A stretch of DNA of 64,000 nucleotides from Setaria digitata (taxonomy: Eukaryota > Nematoda > Chromadorea > Rhabditida > Setariidae), in contig RCAB01000270.1 of assembly GCA_003640385.1 (NCBI GenBank), positions 23,339 to 87,338 of the forward strand, read 5' to 3'. Position numbers and translations under genes: made by a program. Shown here piece by piece: positions 24,200-38,600 of this stretch (position 1 is its first letter; each line of letters opens with the position of its first letter). The notes under the pieces are model-generated. The model did not search any database and had not been told where the DNA came from. It saw nothing but the letters and a program-made list of their open reading frames with translations.

Positions 24200-25319
24200 A
24201 GTGATAATGATGAGTGGAAGACTGAAAACGATTCCTATTATACATCATCATCAATCGTTTGTTGGGTGACATTTTAGGTCAATCTAGACTTGCTCCAATT
24301 TTAAGCATAAATACTTCCCAATATGCTTGTTTAAACATAAAGTAGGTCTTTTTTGGAAGTTATCACAGATGCAAACTTTTTCAAAATATTTTAAAAGTTC
24401 TGAGATGGTTTGCTGAGAAATTCGAATAAGATGCTGGGATAGCATGCCTAAGAGTGAACTAAATAAATTAGGGTCGAGGATTAAGAATGGTTGATAAGTT
24501 CAGGTCATATGATTGGAACTACTGATTAACTTCCAATGCGTTTCATACATGCCAATGCCTTACGTCAATTCACTCGTTGTCGATTCAGACGTCCTATTAA
24601 GTAATGGTACCATAGTAAATTAATAAATAGAAATGTCTATAAAAAGGTTGGAATGAAGAATGGTCTGATTTTTCAAGTTCAGTAATAATGCCACTTTGAA
24701 TTGTCAAACTTTTCGTGCCTTTAGTTAGCTTATACTTTTTCTTCATCCAAATTTTCTTCTGATTTTTTTCAAAAAATAATTCTTTTCCTTGTAATTTACT
24801 CTTATCATTTTTCCATTCCACATTTAAGAAATCAAATGTTTTCATAAAAGATGCATAATCTAGCCAAACTTTTATTAGTACTTAGATTAGATTTTTACTG
24901 ACACTCTTAGGTTGACATGAAAAAAAAAGAAAGATAATTGATGATCAAACTATGGACAAATCAGTCTCTTCTTTTTCTTTTTTTTAACGACAGAAATTTT
25001 GAAGTTAAAATTTTGAAGTTAATGTCAACATTTCACTCAAGACGAATCAATCTGGTGCTGGTCGAAAAATAGAAATTTTTTGATGTGATGCTCTGAGAAA
25101 AAAAAAGAGACGAAAAACAAGACAATATTTTAAAAAAATCCACTTGTTAAATCATCGGACGAATCATTTCTCGAGGTGGTTAAGGTCGAATTTCAAAAAA
25201 TTCCTTATTGTCCTTTTGCACATTACAGAACAGTAATACGCAACAGCATTCACAGCCGGCAAATTAATTAGCACTTAAAGATAATCACAACAAATTCGTT
25301 CTAAGGTGAAAAAGCCAAC

Positions 25320-25385
25320 TTCATTACGTTAGAATAATTCATTACGTTAAAATATACGTCATTACGTCAGGTCAATTCATTAAAC
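25320..25385. repeat. Short degenerate tandem ATTCATTACGTTA repeat
   Basis: The core ATTACGT recurs at about 25323, 25340 and 25360, with 17-20 nt spacing. No function is evident. Confidence 0.6.
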
Positions 25386-28300
25386 TAATATGAATTTTCT
25401 TTTCCGTCTTCACAAAGGGAGTTAACTGCCACTGCAGGAAGGTCACACGATTACTTTCATCATAATGATGATCTAAGTAGCCGTAAGAATGCTAGATTAG
25501 ACTAAACTATTAATGAAAGTGAATTGTGAAATAAGTTTATCAGAAGATGGCGAAGGTAGACTTAATTTGTTTCTTAACAAATTAATTTCCTATTTCTTCA
25601 GATTCTTCCATTTTTTCAAATTTTAAATTTCATAGCTACTTTTGATGCAGTTGACTTTCAAGTAAAAAAGAAAAAAGAAATCATTTCTTACCATCTCTTA
25701 TTTCTGTTCGCTTTCTTGTTTTTACCGGAAAATTCCCCTTTTAATAATTTCGACAATCGAAATTGAATAGTTCACAAGTTCTTTCGTTCGCTATCACCAG
25801 CTGATAAGTACGTGATCTTGATTATAATTTTGGAATTCAGTTATGTATGCGAATGAAATATCAGTCTCGAATTAATAGGCCTAATTAAATCATTTACGAC
25901 TTGCAACATTCTGTAGCATTTTACCAAGCATTTCATTGATGCAATAAATAGATTCCTTTTTAATTTCTGTTTTTCAACAGCATTCAACGAAAAGAAAACT
26001 TCTAGACTTCTCAGTTATTCTCTCTTTCCTTCACATCAAGCTTCTCTTGATGAGTTTGAATCTATCCTCCAATCATGCATGGCATTGTAATTGTATTTTC
26101 AGAATTCATCAGATTCCATGACTTCCATTTTAATCATGGCCTTGTTTTTCAGAATTCATTTGAGAAAAATAAAGTGCATTGTAATAAGTTGTACTGTTGC
26201 CAGTTCTCATCACTTTTGACGCCTTAGGAAAGAAGAGAAGAAAAAAGTGATGAATTTCGATGTGCAATTCGGAAAGTTTAAAAATTCATTTCGCATTTGA
26301 TTCAGTCAATTTAGACTGATCAATTTCCTTCTCTTTTTCCTCTCTCTTCTTCCTCCAACAACTTTTTCAATTGTTAAACTTTCTAGAAGAAAAAATGAGA
26401 AAAAATCATTTTTCAAAAATGCCTGATATATTATTTCAACACCTTTTACTGCAGAACTCACGTACGGAAACATTCACTTCATTTCCTATCGCATTCAGCT
26501 TCTTTTTTTTTTCCACTGAAATCTCTTAAAATAATTACTGCTCTCCAAGGTCGTTCTTTCCATTATACGTGACGTCTGATACCATTTCAGGTTATCACAT
26601 TTAATACACCACGTGTTCCATCAACACGCACTAAGTGATGCGTCGACTTTCTATGTGATACTAAAATCAGAATCTTTCAATCATTCCTTTTCGAAAATGT
26701 TCATCAATAAAAAAAAGCAAACTTGTCGTTTCTAGTTTTAGAAAAAGATCTTATTGAGAATTCTTTACTTTCTGCCATTACCATTATTAGGTACATATAT
26801 TATATCATATTAGCAGAATGATCCATTTGTCAAACATTTTCTCATACTTCTCAGTTCATAAATTTTTCCTGCCGCAAAGTCCTGATTTCAATAATTTAGC
26901 ATTCTTTACCACCTGAAAAACATTTCGAGCTAACATACCCATGCATAGAGAGTCCGCTATTTGAACTTTTCACTATTAATTACTATTGAACTTTCATTTT
27001 ATGCTTTGCACTAGTTGCATTGGATTGATTAAATTTTAAAGCATTCAAAGAAGATCTGAAAAAAAAAAAAAAAAAAAGAAAAACATTCAAAACTATATTC
27101 GTTTTGCATTTCCTGGACGGAACTATTTTATTTTTTTTTTTATTCAGATCATTCGCTGATCCATTCTCAAATCCTTCCTAATTTCATTAATTACTCTACC
27201 ATCAACTGATAATTACCGGTCCTTTTCCCCATTTGTTGGTTCCATTTTCTTTTTTTTTCGATAATGACCTCTTCAGTCAACCAACTGATGGTTTTTTCAT
27301 TTCTTAACTTCTCACCAGCAGTATTACTTTTTATAATTATTAGATCTACAATCCAACCATATCGTTTATAAATATTAAGAATTGTAATCACTGATTTTGC
27401 GACGCTTGTGACCAAACCAATTTGCTATCATTTGATGATTTTTTAAAAAATTTATTCCATACAAAAAATGTTTACCTACATCTGTATTATTAATATGTCT
27501 CATTTATAATTTTTGATTTTAATGTTTAACTTTTAGTCTTCTCTGAAAGAGCAATTCAGTTCTTCCTTACATATCTATCAATTAGTGATAATTTTTTTCA
27601 ACTTATCCAATTAACATCCGTTTGGTTCGTTAAGTTGAACGAAAATTTTTATGAAAAACAATTGATAAATGTATGGGGTCGATGATTTCCTCCAATTTAT
27701 ATTCATAAAATTCGTTTATACTTAATTAATGGTTATTCTAATTAAGTGAAATCAACGAGAATGTCTGAATGAATCTAATATGTTCAGTTTTAAAGCAAGT
27801 AATCGAGGCATTTAGAAAGCAAACTGAAAATACAAAGATAACTAATACCAGTAACATGATTATTATAAAAGCACTATTTGAAATCACTCTCCTGATAATC
27901 CCACTTTCTGGACCATTTTAATCAGTAGGTAGGAAGTTACAACTTGAATACATTTAGAAAAAATGCTTATACTTCAAATTCATTCATAAATTTTTATATT
28001 CGAGATTATCAGAAGATTAACTGAATGATAATGCATTGCTATGCCAACAAATATTTCCGGAAAGTTGAATTCGCAAAGCACCACTTACAATAGAAGAGAT
28101 GATCCGGTGAATTTAACAAAATTCACCAGTCAGCAGTGTGTGACTTAGTTGCTCTTGCCTGTTTTGATCCGTAACACCTGTATGAAACAAATTTAATTTT
28201 TTCTTTTGCAAAAGCGAATTCTGTGCTGCAATTTCCTCCTTTTTTTCGTTCTTCCTAAGGCATTTTAAAAAGTCATTAATTGTTCGGTTGTTTCGTTACA

Positions 28301-29767
28301 CAACTGTTTGATCATAGAACTACCGCTACCACTTGATTCGTTTTGATCAATGATGTCTTCAAGTTGAACATATTAGATCGAAATTTCTTTATTCTGATTT
28401 TAAATCTCATCATTTCCATTGAAATCAGATTTTTTAAATTTCATAGCGAAATCATCTATTTTCCTGGAAATGAATTTTAACGAGTTAAAATTTCAGAAAG
28501 GAATATTAATATATCTGTAATTTGATTAAAAATCGTTAAATGCAGTTTTTTTTTATTTTTTTTCCACTTTTATGTGTAATTCTGAATTGTCTTGTGCATT
28601 TAGCACTTTTTTAGTTAATTAAATTTTCCTAAATTGTATGCGGCATAGTTCGACTACACCTTACATATAAAGTTCATGGAATAATTCAAGAATGTCCAAA
28701 TCAAGTTTGAATTTCTTCCATTATTCCTTGCGTGATTACGTGAGGTAGCAACGTAAGTGGAACATATGCTACGGAAGAGACATTTACATAAGTGTGACAA
28801 TGCCAAGGAGAGGCAGGTAGGTAGTAATAATATGACTGGAAGTATGTTTAATTTTGTTAGAAGAGAAAAAGTTTTGGGGGAGATAGGTGGGTGGTGGCTG
28901 GGAAAAGGAAGAAGAGAATGATTGACTTGTTTGGACAAGGAAGATTGACGAGAGAACGAAATCTATCAGAAGTGTAAAAGAACCGAACGGAAATCGTCGA
29001 ACTGAAGTAATTCGGCGTCAAGTGTCACCATCCTGTAACCATCAGGTGGCTGATAGATCACAAATATGTTCGTTTCATCCTATGCATCATTTCTTCTCAC
29101 GAATTCAATCGTAAAAATCACATGACAATATCATTTCTGGACCGCAGTGAATATTTGCGTGGCCAACGTCGTCCACGAATTGCTTGGCTTTTAACAGATG
29201 AGAGTAATTGCTTAGTCCAAACAAGTTTTTCAGCTAATTCTCATTAATTTCCAAAAAAGCTTCACCTTTCTAGTCCTCCTCTCCACTTTTGCTTCTTCCT
29301 TCCTTTCCACGATCTGTCGTCAGGAAGGATGATCTCTGATTGAAGGAGACACCAAAACGTACGATCATTCAGCTTTCACGTGAAACCGCAAAATGTCTTC
29401 TCCGACAAACTTCACTAGTGGCTGCTTACTTATTCTAATCGAAATGTGTGGCAGTCTCGATCGATCCACTCTTGTGAGTAGATGGAAAGGGTAGAATAAA
29501 TGTTCTCCACCTGTCTTCTTTCCATTCCACTTACACATGCTGCTGTCACCATAACCAGCATTAAATTCTGATCAGATTATCTCAAGTGATAATGAGCGGA
29601 GTGATAATGAATCTCATAATAACGATGCAATCAGTTCAACTATTCCAGGGACAGAAGAAAAAAACTTGACGATACAGTAATCGAGTACCGTAAGAGGAGT
29701 GAAAGATATTGTTACCGTTGTCGTCAGCTACAGTATACCAAGCACAGTAGTAGGAAATGGTATGAAG

Positions 29768-29966
29768 AGAGAGAGGGAGAGCAGTAGACGGAGAAAAACT
29801 TGACTAAATATCATTGAATTTTTCGATGAAATAAAAAGAACGCGGAATTTTTGCATTGGAGAGAAAGTGTTGGAGAGAGTCAGACGAGGCTTGAAAGATG
29901 AGATAGAAAATAAACAAAATAGACTGTAAGCCTAGAGAGAACGAGAGAAAGGGAGAAAGAAAGAGA
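29768..29966. repeat. Purine-rich GAGA-type simple repeats
   Basis: Runs of GAGAGA and AGAAAG separated by purine-rich sequence. Together with the TC-rich tract near 30092-30141 they form a polypurine/polypyrimidine zone. Confidence 0.7.
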
Positions 29967-30091
29967 TGAGAAGAAGGATGGGAGAGGAAGAAAAAGGAAT
30001 TTGATCGAAGTCGTACATATATCGTTCGGTTTTTTTCTTTTTCCGAAGATGCTGTTTGGAAGTACTATGTTAATTTATGATCAATAATGTA

Positions 30092-30143
30092 AATTTCTCT
30101 CTCTCTGCCTCCCGTCTCTCTCTTTCTCTGTCTCTCTCTGTGC
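30092..30143. repeat. (TC)n polypyrimidine tract
   Basis: Repeated CTCTCT and TCTGTCTC units are visible on the plus strand. Confidence 0.8.
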
Positions 30144-30433
30144 AGGTGAGAAGGATAAACAGACAGGGAGGCAGAGGACAGATGGCACGGCACGTTGCAC
30201 GTATTTATATATAAATTTAAATACAACTTGACGTCTTCGCTAGCAGTCAAAACGATACGTTTTCTTATTGCCACTGTTAAAGAGTAGGAGTAACTTGGCG
30301 TAACATACGTTGTCTACGTCATTTCCATTCCTTCTGTGTACGTCACATGTGTGTCATTATTTGTCCTCCGTACCTTTGCAGCCCTGTCGGGAAAGAGCTA
30401 CGAAGACTGCAGAAATGTTTGCTTGCTTATTTG

Positions 30434-30558
30434 CATCATGCATGCATGCAGTGCAAATGCGGGTGCAGTGGTAGGTGAGTGCGAATGCAGTGAAGAATTA
30501 GCAATTTCACGATTTTTTAAGGAAATTTTCCGTAATGCAAGCATGCATGCATGCATGA
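30434..30558. repeat. Paired (GCAT)n runs
   Basis: Two CATGCATGCATGCA runs (about 30437-30450 and 30540-30556) lie about 100 nt apart, each self-complementary and mutually complementary, so a hairpin is possible. Confidence 0.65.
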
Positions 30559-30599
30559 TGAATGTTGTACTGCATCCAACATTGTAACTAGTGGATTGT

Positions 30600-33500
30600 G
30601 CTACTACCGATACTTAAACTGTAAGATGATCAAAGACGGGAGTGAAATTTAATTGGGAAAGATTAGTAGCAATTGCATCTCCTTGCGCTGATCACGTTAC
30701 GCACGTGATACTCAGCTACTGCTATGCGTGTCACTCGTGTTACCTCGACGGTCGAGTTTCATCAGTGAATAACGCCTCAGATATGCAGACAGACACGGAC
30801 AGGCACACAAAGTGTTTTATTTGCAAACAGAAAAAACACGCGGAGAGGTTGAAGTGTTGACAATATGCATCGATGCCGACATTTCGGCTCCACTGAGAGG
30901 ACAGGCAAAAGTTACTTCTCACTTCCATTCCCAAGGAGAGAGTGACGTGAGGGTTTGACTGACTGCACTGATGATTGATTAGTGACGGATAACTGCTTGC
31001 ACAGGCCTTCTTTCCTGGTTGCTAATGAAGAACCAGTACACGTGCGTTGACGTGAACTGATTCCCCGCTCCGTGGAAGACAGTGTACGTGACACTGATGT
31101 TCCGTTCCTCGCACTCAGCAGTTCGTAGACCTCGAGACTGAGTAGCCCGAGGTATTGCGTGTGGAAGGTGACGTGGAGTGGGTGTGAAACAGCGAGTGTG
31201 ACGGGACTGATCTCGACCGTATCAGCGATCGAGAGTGGCGATAAGAGTTGTGACGAGCTTCCCTCCCAGTGCATTCCCTGGAAAAGGAGAATATCCCGGT
31301 GAGTCCCTGATCGCCTGACCGGACAGCAACCAGAGAGACAGAGGGGGTAGCCCACTCTCTCTCTCTAACCCACTCACATCATCTACGCCGTGCAATTTCA
31401 GATCTTGCATATGTAGTGATGACGTCAGAGACCATTTAAAATTTCATGTAGACGGTGGAGGAGAGAAAGAGAGAAGGGGAGAGATGAGAGGTGAAGCGGA
31501 AAAGGAGTCGGTAAGACGCCGATGGGACACAGAGAGGATGCCCACGAACACTGTCTGGAGGGACTGTTTCGCATGCCTCTCTCCTGCGAGCAACACTGCC
31601 TAGTCTTTCCTGCACCTGTCTCTCTCTCTCCTCGCCAACACCCACACCACCCACAGACACCCACGCAGGAAGGAGCGTCGAGCGGGAGTGACAGAGCGCC
31701 TCTCTGGCCTTCTGTCTCCGTGCTCGTTGTCACTGTCGTCGTGTCGTCTGTCTCCACTGATAATGGTATGACACACACATGTAGAGTGCTACTGTTTTCC
31801 AGCAGTATAGTTGTAATTGATAGTGGACTGCTGGTTGTCATCATTTCTGAGCACTCGAGGATGACGATAGTGACACATGGCATTGTCATCGTCATCATCG
31901 GTGCGAGAGAAGGTATTGTTTATTCCGTTGTTGTCTGATCTGATTTGTTCAGGAACAGTTGCTGTGTATTTTGCTTGTTTCTCGCCTGCAGTGACACAGA
32001 GATGATAATTTGATAGTGATAATAGTAGTGGAGGTTATTCCTGTTCTTTCACGAGTGATAGCACTGATAGTGCGTTTCTTTTCGGGAATTACATTGCAGC
32101 TATTATGCTTCTACACTACTCCACCTTGCTTCCATTTCTTTGTTGGATGTTTCTTTTTTCCTGTGCAATTGAGAGTGAGTGTTTTAGTGATTTTACAAGA
32201 AGCAAAAATGAGAGAGAAAAGAGGAAGAATGATCAGTGCTATGTTATACGCCAACCATTGTTTATAGAGGTCATTGAGTAAAGGTCAACAAGTGACTGGA
32301 AGGTCAAGGAGGTTTGATACACGGTGGGTACTGTTCGGCGCAGTGAAAGGTCACCCTCACTAGGGCTGATGTATTGGTTTTGTGATGCTGTTGTTGCTGA
32401 ACATAGAATATAACTTGTCGTGATCCTCTTCCTGGAAATAACCACTGTGCTTAGCAAGAGCCTTTTCCATTTCCTACTGTAATGTAAGCATAACTATGTT
32501 TACTGGAACAGAAACTCCGGACAATTACTAATCAGTAGCTACTCATATTTGCTTCCTGTTTACCTTTGACTTTGTCTCGTGTCGGCAAAATTTTCGTTAC
32601 AAATATTCACCGTGCTTTCTGTTAATTTTTCACATTCTGTCTATTCATTGTTTATATTTATTATATGTCCCTTCTTGCTAATCATCGGAATAAAGTAATT
32701 GTAGGATTGATCGCTTGTAAATCTTTTAAATCTCACGTGGAATTCATATCGCACTGGCCATTGTATAAGTTTTTCCTTTCGTCCTTTATTTATCGTTTAT
32801 GAGCACATTTAATAGGATATTCTGTATGAATCTCATTCATCATCAATAATTTGTATTGTGATTTTTTAGGTAATCTTTTTCATCATGGTTTCTTCAGTCA
32901 TCACTGGTCCTAGTTTGACCCAATTCTCATCGATTCTTCCTGTTTATTGAAAAACATACTTTCTACTAAAGATGAGATACCACTTGCCTGTATTTCACTG
33001 TCATAAATAAAATAAGATTATTTTTTGTGAAATGAGGAGGACTATCGCTATCACGAAATGGAATGATTCCAGGACTGGTATTTAGTCATTTCGTTTTTTT
33101 CGGATCGATTATTAAGGGTTGTAATAATTGAAGTGGAAGAGTGAAATTATCAGATGTTCGTTCTTGTTTGTTCACACTTCAAAAACGATGTCCCTCAAAT
33201 GGAATTATATATCAGTCAAATAGAATGACATGTCCATTCTGCTCTAACAAAGATTTCAGAATTTTCAGCTCATTTTCAATTTTCTCTTTCTGTTTTTTTT
33301 TGGTTGTGAAGTTTATCATTGTTACAGTTCACAAGCGATACTTTCCACTACTACCTGCAAATGAATCATAATAATATCAGTAGTAATGATGTGCTTAATG
33401 TACCGGTTTTAGTGACAGCTACCACCACTAAAATGATTGTGTTTGAAAATTCTTCTTTTTACATAACGTTGACAAGGGTCTGTACAGTGAGTAGAATTAA

Positions 33501-35640
33501 ACCACGAAGTGATGTTAGGAATTAAGGATGATCTGAATTAGAAATGAAGAAGGCCACCAGTTGTAAAAAGTTCCTTATCACTGTCATTGTGAAGGATTAT
33601 CAATTGTTACTATTCAACGCAAATATACATCTTTCAGCTTTTCTGCTGCTTTCTTCATATCTTTGCTTACCATGGCAACTGCTGTATGGTTGTTGTTTTT
33701 AGATTGAAACGGAAAGATTTGAGGAAGCCTAAGCAACAGCCGACGATAGACGACGATTATTTCTTGTTAGTCATTTCGATGAAGGCTTACACTGTGACAA
33801 AATGGGCATTTAATTTTCATCTATTCGTAAAAAGGGCAGGCTAGCAAATGCTATTTGTATGTGTGTGTGTGCATGTGTGATGTTTATGTATGCTAATGCT
33901 ACCACTACTTATTATCATGCAACTTTCATTTTCAATTGATTCGTTTCAAGCAAGCCTATCATTCAGTGCGAACTGCTGTCATTATACTCATATTTTTACT
34001 ACTGCAAAGGGATATTAGTTAGCTGTGCTGCTGCTGCTGCTGTTTGTAGAATTAATTGTTGTTGAAATTTCAAATGAACTCAACTTTCTTTTCAATTTCC
34101 ATTATGAGAAGGAATTTGATGGCATTTGAAAGGAGAAAAGTGAGTTGAGATGATTTAACGGCGCATTCTATTGCTGGTGGTAACCATTAGCATTCGTCAA
34201 GGTTATGCGAAAAATTGTACGTTCTAGTGAGAAAAGAGAAATATTTTAAATTAATGCAATCTATTTCTTCCTCTTTTCCGCTCTTGACGACTGGAGAGGA
34301 ATAATTCGACTAGAAGAGGGATATTTAGCTTAGTGAACCTGAATATCATCGTCCTCACCGGACAGAGCAGTTCCCTTTCACTTCACTTCCATCAGATCGA
34401 AATTTCTCTCCTGGCAAGTAACCCTTCGTAAATGACGCCACATCGCGGTGTCACCTTTCGAGTTCCCCGGAGCAGCCATCATCACTGTCCCTTGTTTTCC
34501 TCCCCTCCCCTCTTCCGGAAGAAAGGACGAACTTCTTGAGGAAGAAGTTCCCCATGCCACAAAAATCAATGGCGGTCGACAATTAGCAGTGTATTGCTCG
34601 ACCATCTGCGCCACTCCATACGGTACACTCTCTTCGCGACGTCTCGCTGCAGCTTCAGACAGGCAGGGAACGCAGAGCACCTATGAATGACGTGTCCCAC
34701 CTCTCCGTCCCTTGTAGACTGCGGCAGCAGAGAAGCAGAGTGTTCGCTTACTTCGCCGTGGGAACACCGGCGCACATGACGTCACATGGCCAAGCGAATG
34801 TTCCCAACTCTGTCTCTCTGGTTTGCACTTGCCTGTTCCTTCAGCATCTAGCGACTGTACTCTCGCCTGTTCGCTCTCACTTCGCCAACACAGCGGCCAT
34901 ATTCTGTGCACATGTCTGTTTCTCCGTCTTGCTGCAGCACTATCTCGGACATGCTCGTGTGCTGTCACTCTGACCTGCCCTAAGAAAGTACCCTTTCCCT
35001 TCTGGCGTCATCTGGCTCCAGCAGTGGTGCAGAGAGCGAGAGGGAACTCCCACGATTGATGGCTCCGCTCGAGTACCCTATGGTTGCTCTCACTCCCGTC
35101 TGGCTGTCGTGCACTGCACTATTTCTCTACTCTGGCAACTCCTCGGGCCAGTCGTGATTGGGTGGAATGAGCAGCGAGCAACGATAAGAGAGAGCCGAGC
35201 AGCGTTGTTGTTGTTGTTGCTTCGGAAATTCAACGATGGTTGGATGGATGGCATTACCGATTCCGTCCTCCTTCACGTGGCCTGGGGAACTGTTACGTAC
35301 GTCACGTCCTTGAGGCGTTTGGTGAGAGAATGTTGTGGTGGCGGAGGAGTGAGTGTGCAGTGCGTGGTGACGATAAAGGGAGGAAGGCTGCTCGTATGAT
35401 GCAACAAAGCAAGTTGCTTCCTGTAGAAGTTAGTGAGTGAAGTAAGCTGTTGACGACAGCAGCGTTCTCAAAGAGTGACGAAGAGTCGTGTTTCTGTTTC
35501 CGCGAAAGTGCTGACCGGAGTGAGCAGCAGAGGGAGAGGATGAAGATGAGGGAGCAGGAAGAGGGTGGTGAAGGACGAGTTGACACAGTGAGGCTTTCTC
35601 GAGAGTGAATGTCGCATGCTGTCCCAGTGCTTTATCCTTG
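30600..35640. promoter_or_regulatory. GC-richer island, candidate promoter/5' leader region of sma-9
   Basis: Base composition rises well above the AT-rich surroundings, with frequent CpG, TC/GA tracts and E-box-like CACGTG (30703-30708). It lies upstream of sma-9 and downstream of no plus-strand gene. The longest frames (31425-31898 minus, 31522-31938 plus, 34378-34973 both strands) overlap each other on opposite strands and have no recognisable domain. I infer regulatory or leader sequence rather than protein coding. Confidence 0.35.
34026..34046. repeat. (GCT)n trinucleotide run
   Basis: A short run of GCTGCTGCTGCTGCTG is visible in non-coding sequence. Confidence 0.75.
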
Positions 35641-38600
35641 ACTTGACGCAGTCTGTTGAGATCTAGATTAATTTCCAGTTCCTCTTCATTCTTTCTGTTT
35701 CTGTTCTAAAAAATGGTGTCATAGTATCGTTTAACTCTCTCTCTCTCTCACGATTTATTTTAAAAAAATCATTGAAATTTTTTACCAGTAGAGAGTGGAT
35801 GAAGAAGCCACTTATATGTGTGATTTAGCTCGATTTCTATTATTTAATGATAGGAAAAAACTTAAATCTGGCCCTAATCCAACTATCCTCCTGTTGAATT
35901 TCTTGAACTCTCGTGTTGAAAGTTTTAGCTTCTGCGAGGTTAACTAGCATAATATTAATGTGTCTGGTTTGCAGTGGTCTTTTTTCCTTTTTTTTTTCTC
36001 CACCTTCGTGATGTTCGAACCGCTCCATCCATTCAGCCATTCATCATCAATCGATCCCTTCTTTTATCCTCCTGATCATTATCATCTCTCAGATCACACA
36101 CAATATGTACACATATCCTCGGGTATTACACTCAAATAGCGGTCACTTTTTTGTTATTGTGTTGTATACCAAATTTCATACTTTAAAGAAAGGAAAAAAA
36201 AACGAAACACTTTATCAGATGAAACAGATTTCTCCATTCGGTAGAGTTGTGTTGTAAAGCGGGAGGATGAGTTTAGAAAAAGATGCTATATTGGTAAGGA
36301 AATTTGGTACATGTCGAAAATTTCAGTCTCTTGCCGGATAGGATGATAGTAATTTTCATACGAAATTTCATCACTTCTTTCTTTTCCTTCCTTTTCTTTC
36401 TGCATTTCTTTCGAGACGAAAGAAGCTCGTCTTTTCCTAACAACTTCCTGTACTGTTGAGTGAGCATGTGTGGGAAGAAACTTTCGTTCCGATATGTTAT
36501 CAAGGGAAATGGAAAAGTTGTTTTGGCACAATTTGACGATTATCTTTATGCATCCTTCATCAATCATCCATACGATTATATATTTTCGTGATACGTTTGT
36601 CTGTCCAATTAGCGTATTTCAAATAACGTAGCCAGTTAATAATAGTAATGCAATGCATATTCCTGCACATTTATTTATCTTTGACTGTTGAATTTTTTCG
36701 TATTTTGTTGGTTGCGGGAATCTTATTTACATATTATTATATGAACTGTACAACAGCAGTGTGAAATGGAATGTGTAATGTGGAAAATAAAGTTGATTGA
36801 TATTTAGTGTCGAAGTATGAAAGTCGTTGTGAATCTGATAGGTATGAAGTAATAAAACTAATTAGATTCATTAACATGCTCGTCATTAACCGTATACTTC
36901 ATTCGACGACGATTCTCTTATCATTTTGAAATTTTTTTGTCTTTTGGGATTTTTAATAATTCTCGTTTAATATGAATTCTCTATATTTGATGTTTAACTA
37001 ACCGACACACGGAGTACGTTATGCCCACGATGTGTGTGACATATTATCCCAGAGGGGATGTTTTTATATCAGTAGGATATGAATGACGGCAGCTGTTTCG
37101 GCTGTTTCAGTTTCGGCATTATTAGTGTACCATTTCTCAGGATACCTTACTCATCCTAATTGCCATTCATATCCATTAGGAGTCGAAAAAAAAGAAGTGC
37201 GATAAAAAGGAAAAATGAATTCATTTATGGTAACGAATGCTTCTTCCTATTTTCCACATGAGTGAAGCAGATCAGCTCTCTCTTATTCTTTGCTGAAGCA
37301 TTTCTTGCGAAAATTAGCTTATTTTCTTCTTGCATAACAACCAGGTAAGGTGGTTGGTTCAGGGTTGTTTCAGATTAACTGAATCACTCATTTGTGGTTC
37401 AACAGAAATATATCGTATACAGTAAGTTGGTGAATTTATGGAATAGTGATTATTGTTAGGGGAATGAATATTAATTGACTCGACAGATGTTACAGTTCGT
37501 TTGCATCTCTCGAATGATGTCTTCGGTATTTGTCAGACAGGATATCGGTGGAATTACTGTTTAAAATTGTTATTATTTGAATATTTTGTGAAGCAAACAA
37601 GCATGGAACTAACACTGTTGCATAGATCCGATATGATGATGTTGTTAGTAGTAGTACCCAAGAAATGGTTACAAATTTAATTAATCAGAAGAAGTGGACA
37701 AGAAAATAAATAATTAAAAAGAAAATAACTGCTGCCATAAATATTCGTCCCACATATACAGTAGGATATATGAGGGTGTGCTCGATATTCGCTGAGTGTC
37801 ATCTTGAAAAAGAAAAAAAAAAACAGTACATCCATATTTGGCTTATTAGTAACCATGTTCAGTATTCAACAATAACTATAAAATGATCCGAGCAGGAATG
37901 GAAGTGTTTTCTTTCTATTTATTCATTGCATATTTGTTTATTTTTTGTCTACCTGTTTCGACTAGTGCCGAAATTGAGTTTTGCGGATGAAATTACGATA
38001 ATGTTAAGTATCCAAAAGGTTCACACTAGTTATCTATCTATCACAGTGATAATATTGTCGGACAATAATGATAATGATGTTGATGTTTCGTTGTTATGAT
38101 TCACAAATCCATAGAGCTTCTTTAGAATCAGTTTCATAAATATATCAATATTATAAGCCTTGTCATCAGTGCCATCATCATTGTCAACACCGTCAAGGTT
38201 ATAATCGCTTTATTATTGTACCTCATCGTTTTTGTCATCCATTTTTCAAAGTAAGCTATTCGTTCCTTTTTTTTTATTTACTTTCGCTTCATTTTATAAT
38301 TTAAGATTATTTTAAAATCTTAGCAGATTTTACTGCTTTATATGAATTTTTTTCATTGCTATACATCAGGAAGTAGCATAATTTCGTAATTTATGAATTC
38401 CATAAAACAGAAGAAAAAGGAAGTGGGATGATGGTTTAGAATGAAGACAATATTCATTCAGAGAAATGCGATTAAAAAATTCAGTTTTGTGAAATCGAAT
38501 CTCTATGGGAACAGTCTACTGAACATATATTTTAAAAGAGTATTTACTCATTAATAATTTCCTGAAGTGTATCAAAATTTTATCTGATAAAGTCTTGGAT

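Noticed and set aside
24597..28938. Minus-strand frames at 24597-24845, 27191-27415 and 28654-28938 as extra 5' exons of the PAN gene
   Set aside because: The PAN gene already has a phase-matched signal-peptide exon at 24199-24145. These frames are Lys/Ile-rich or low complexity and do not add PAN cysteines.
31425..31938. Overlapping 157-codon (minus) and 138-codon (plus) frames
   Set aside because: They lie on opposite strands of the same GC-rich repeat-bearing DNA and are full of Ser/Thr/Val or Cys runs without any recognisable fold.
33141..33371. Plus frame with MTCPFCSN, resembling half a zinc finger
   Set aside because: Only one CxxC pair, followed by a Phe/Ser-rich stretch. No finger His residues and no splice continuity to sma-9 could be shown.
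34540..34640. tRNA-like match on the minus strand (GGCGCAGATGGTCGAG followed by ACTGCTAAT)
   Set aside because: The D-arm and a Ser(GCT)-like anticodon loop are suggestive, but the anticodon stem does not pair and no GGTTCGAATCC-type T arm follows. At most a tRNA fragment.
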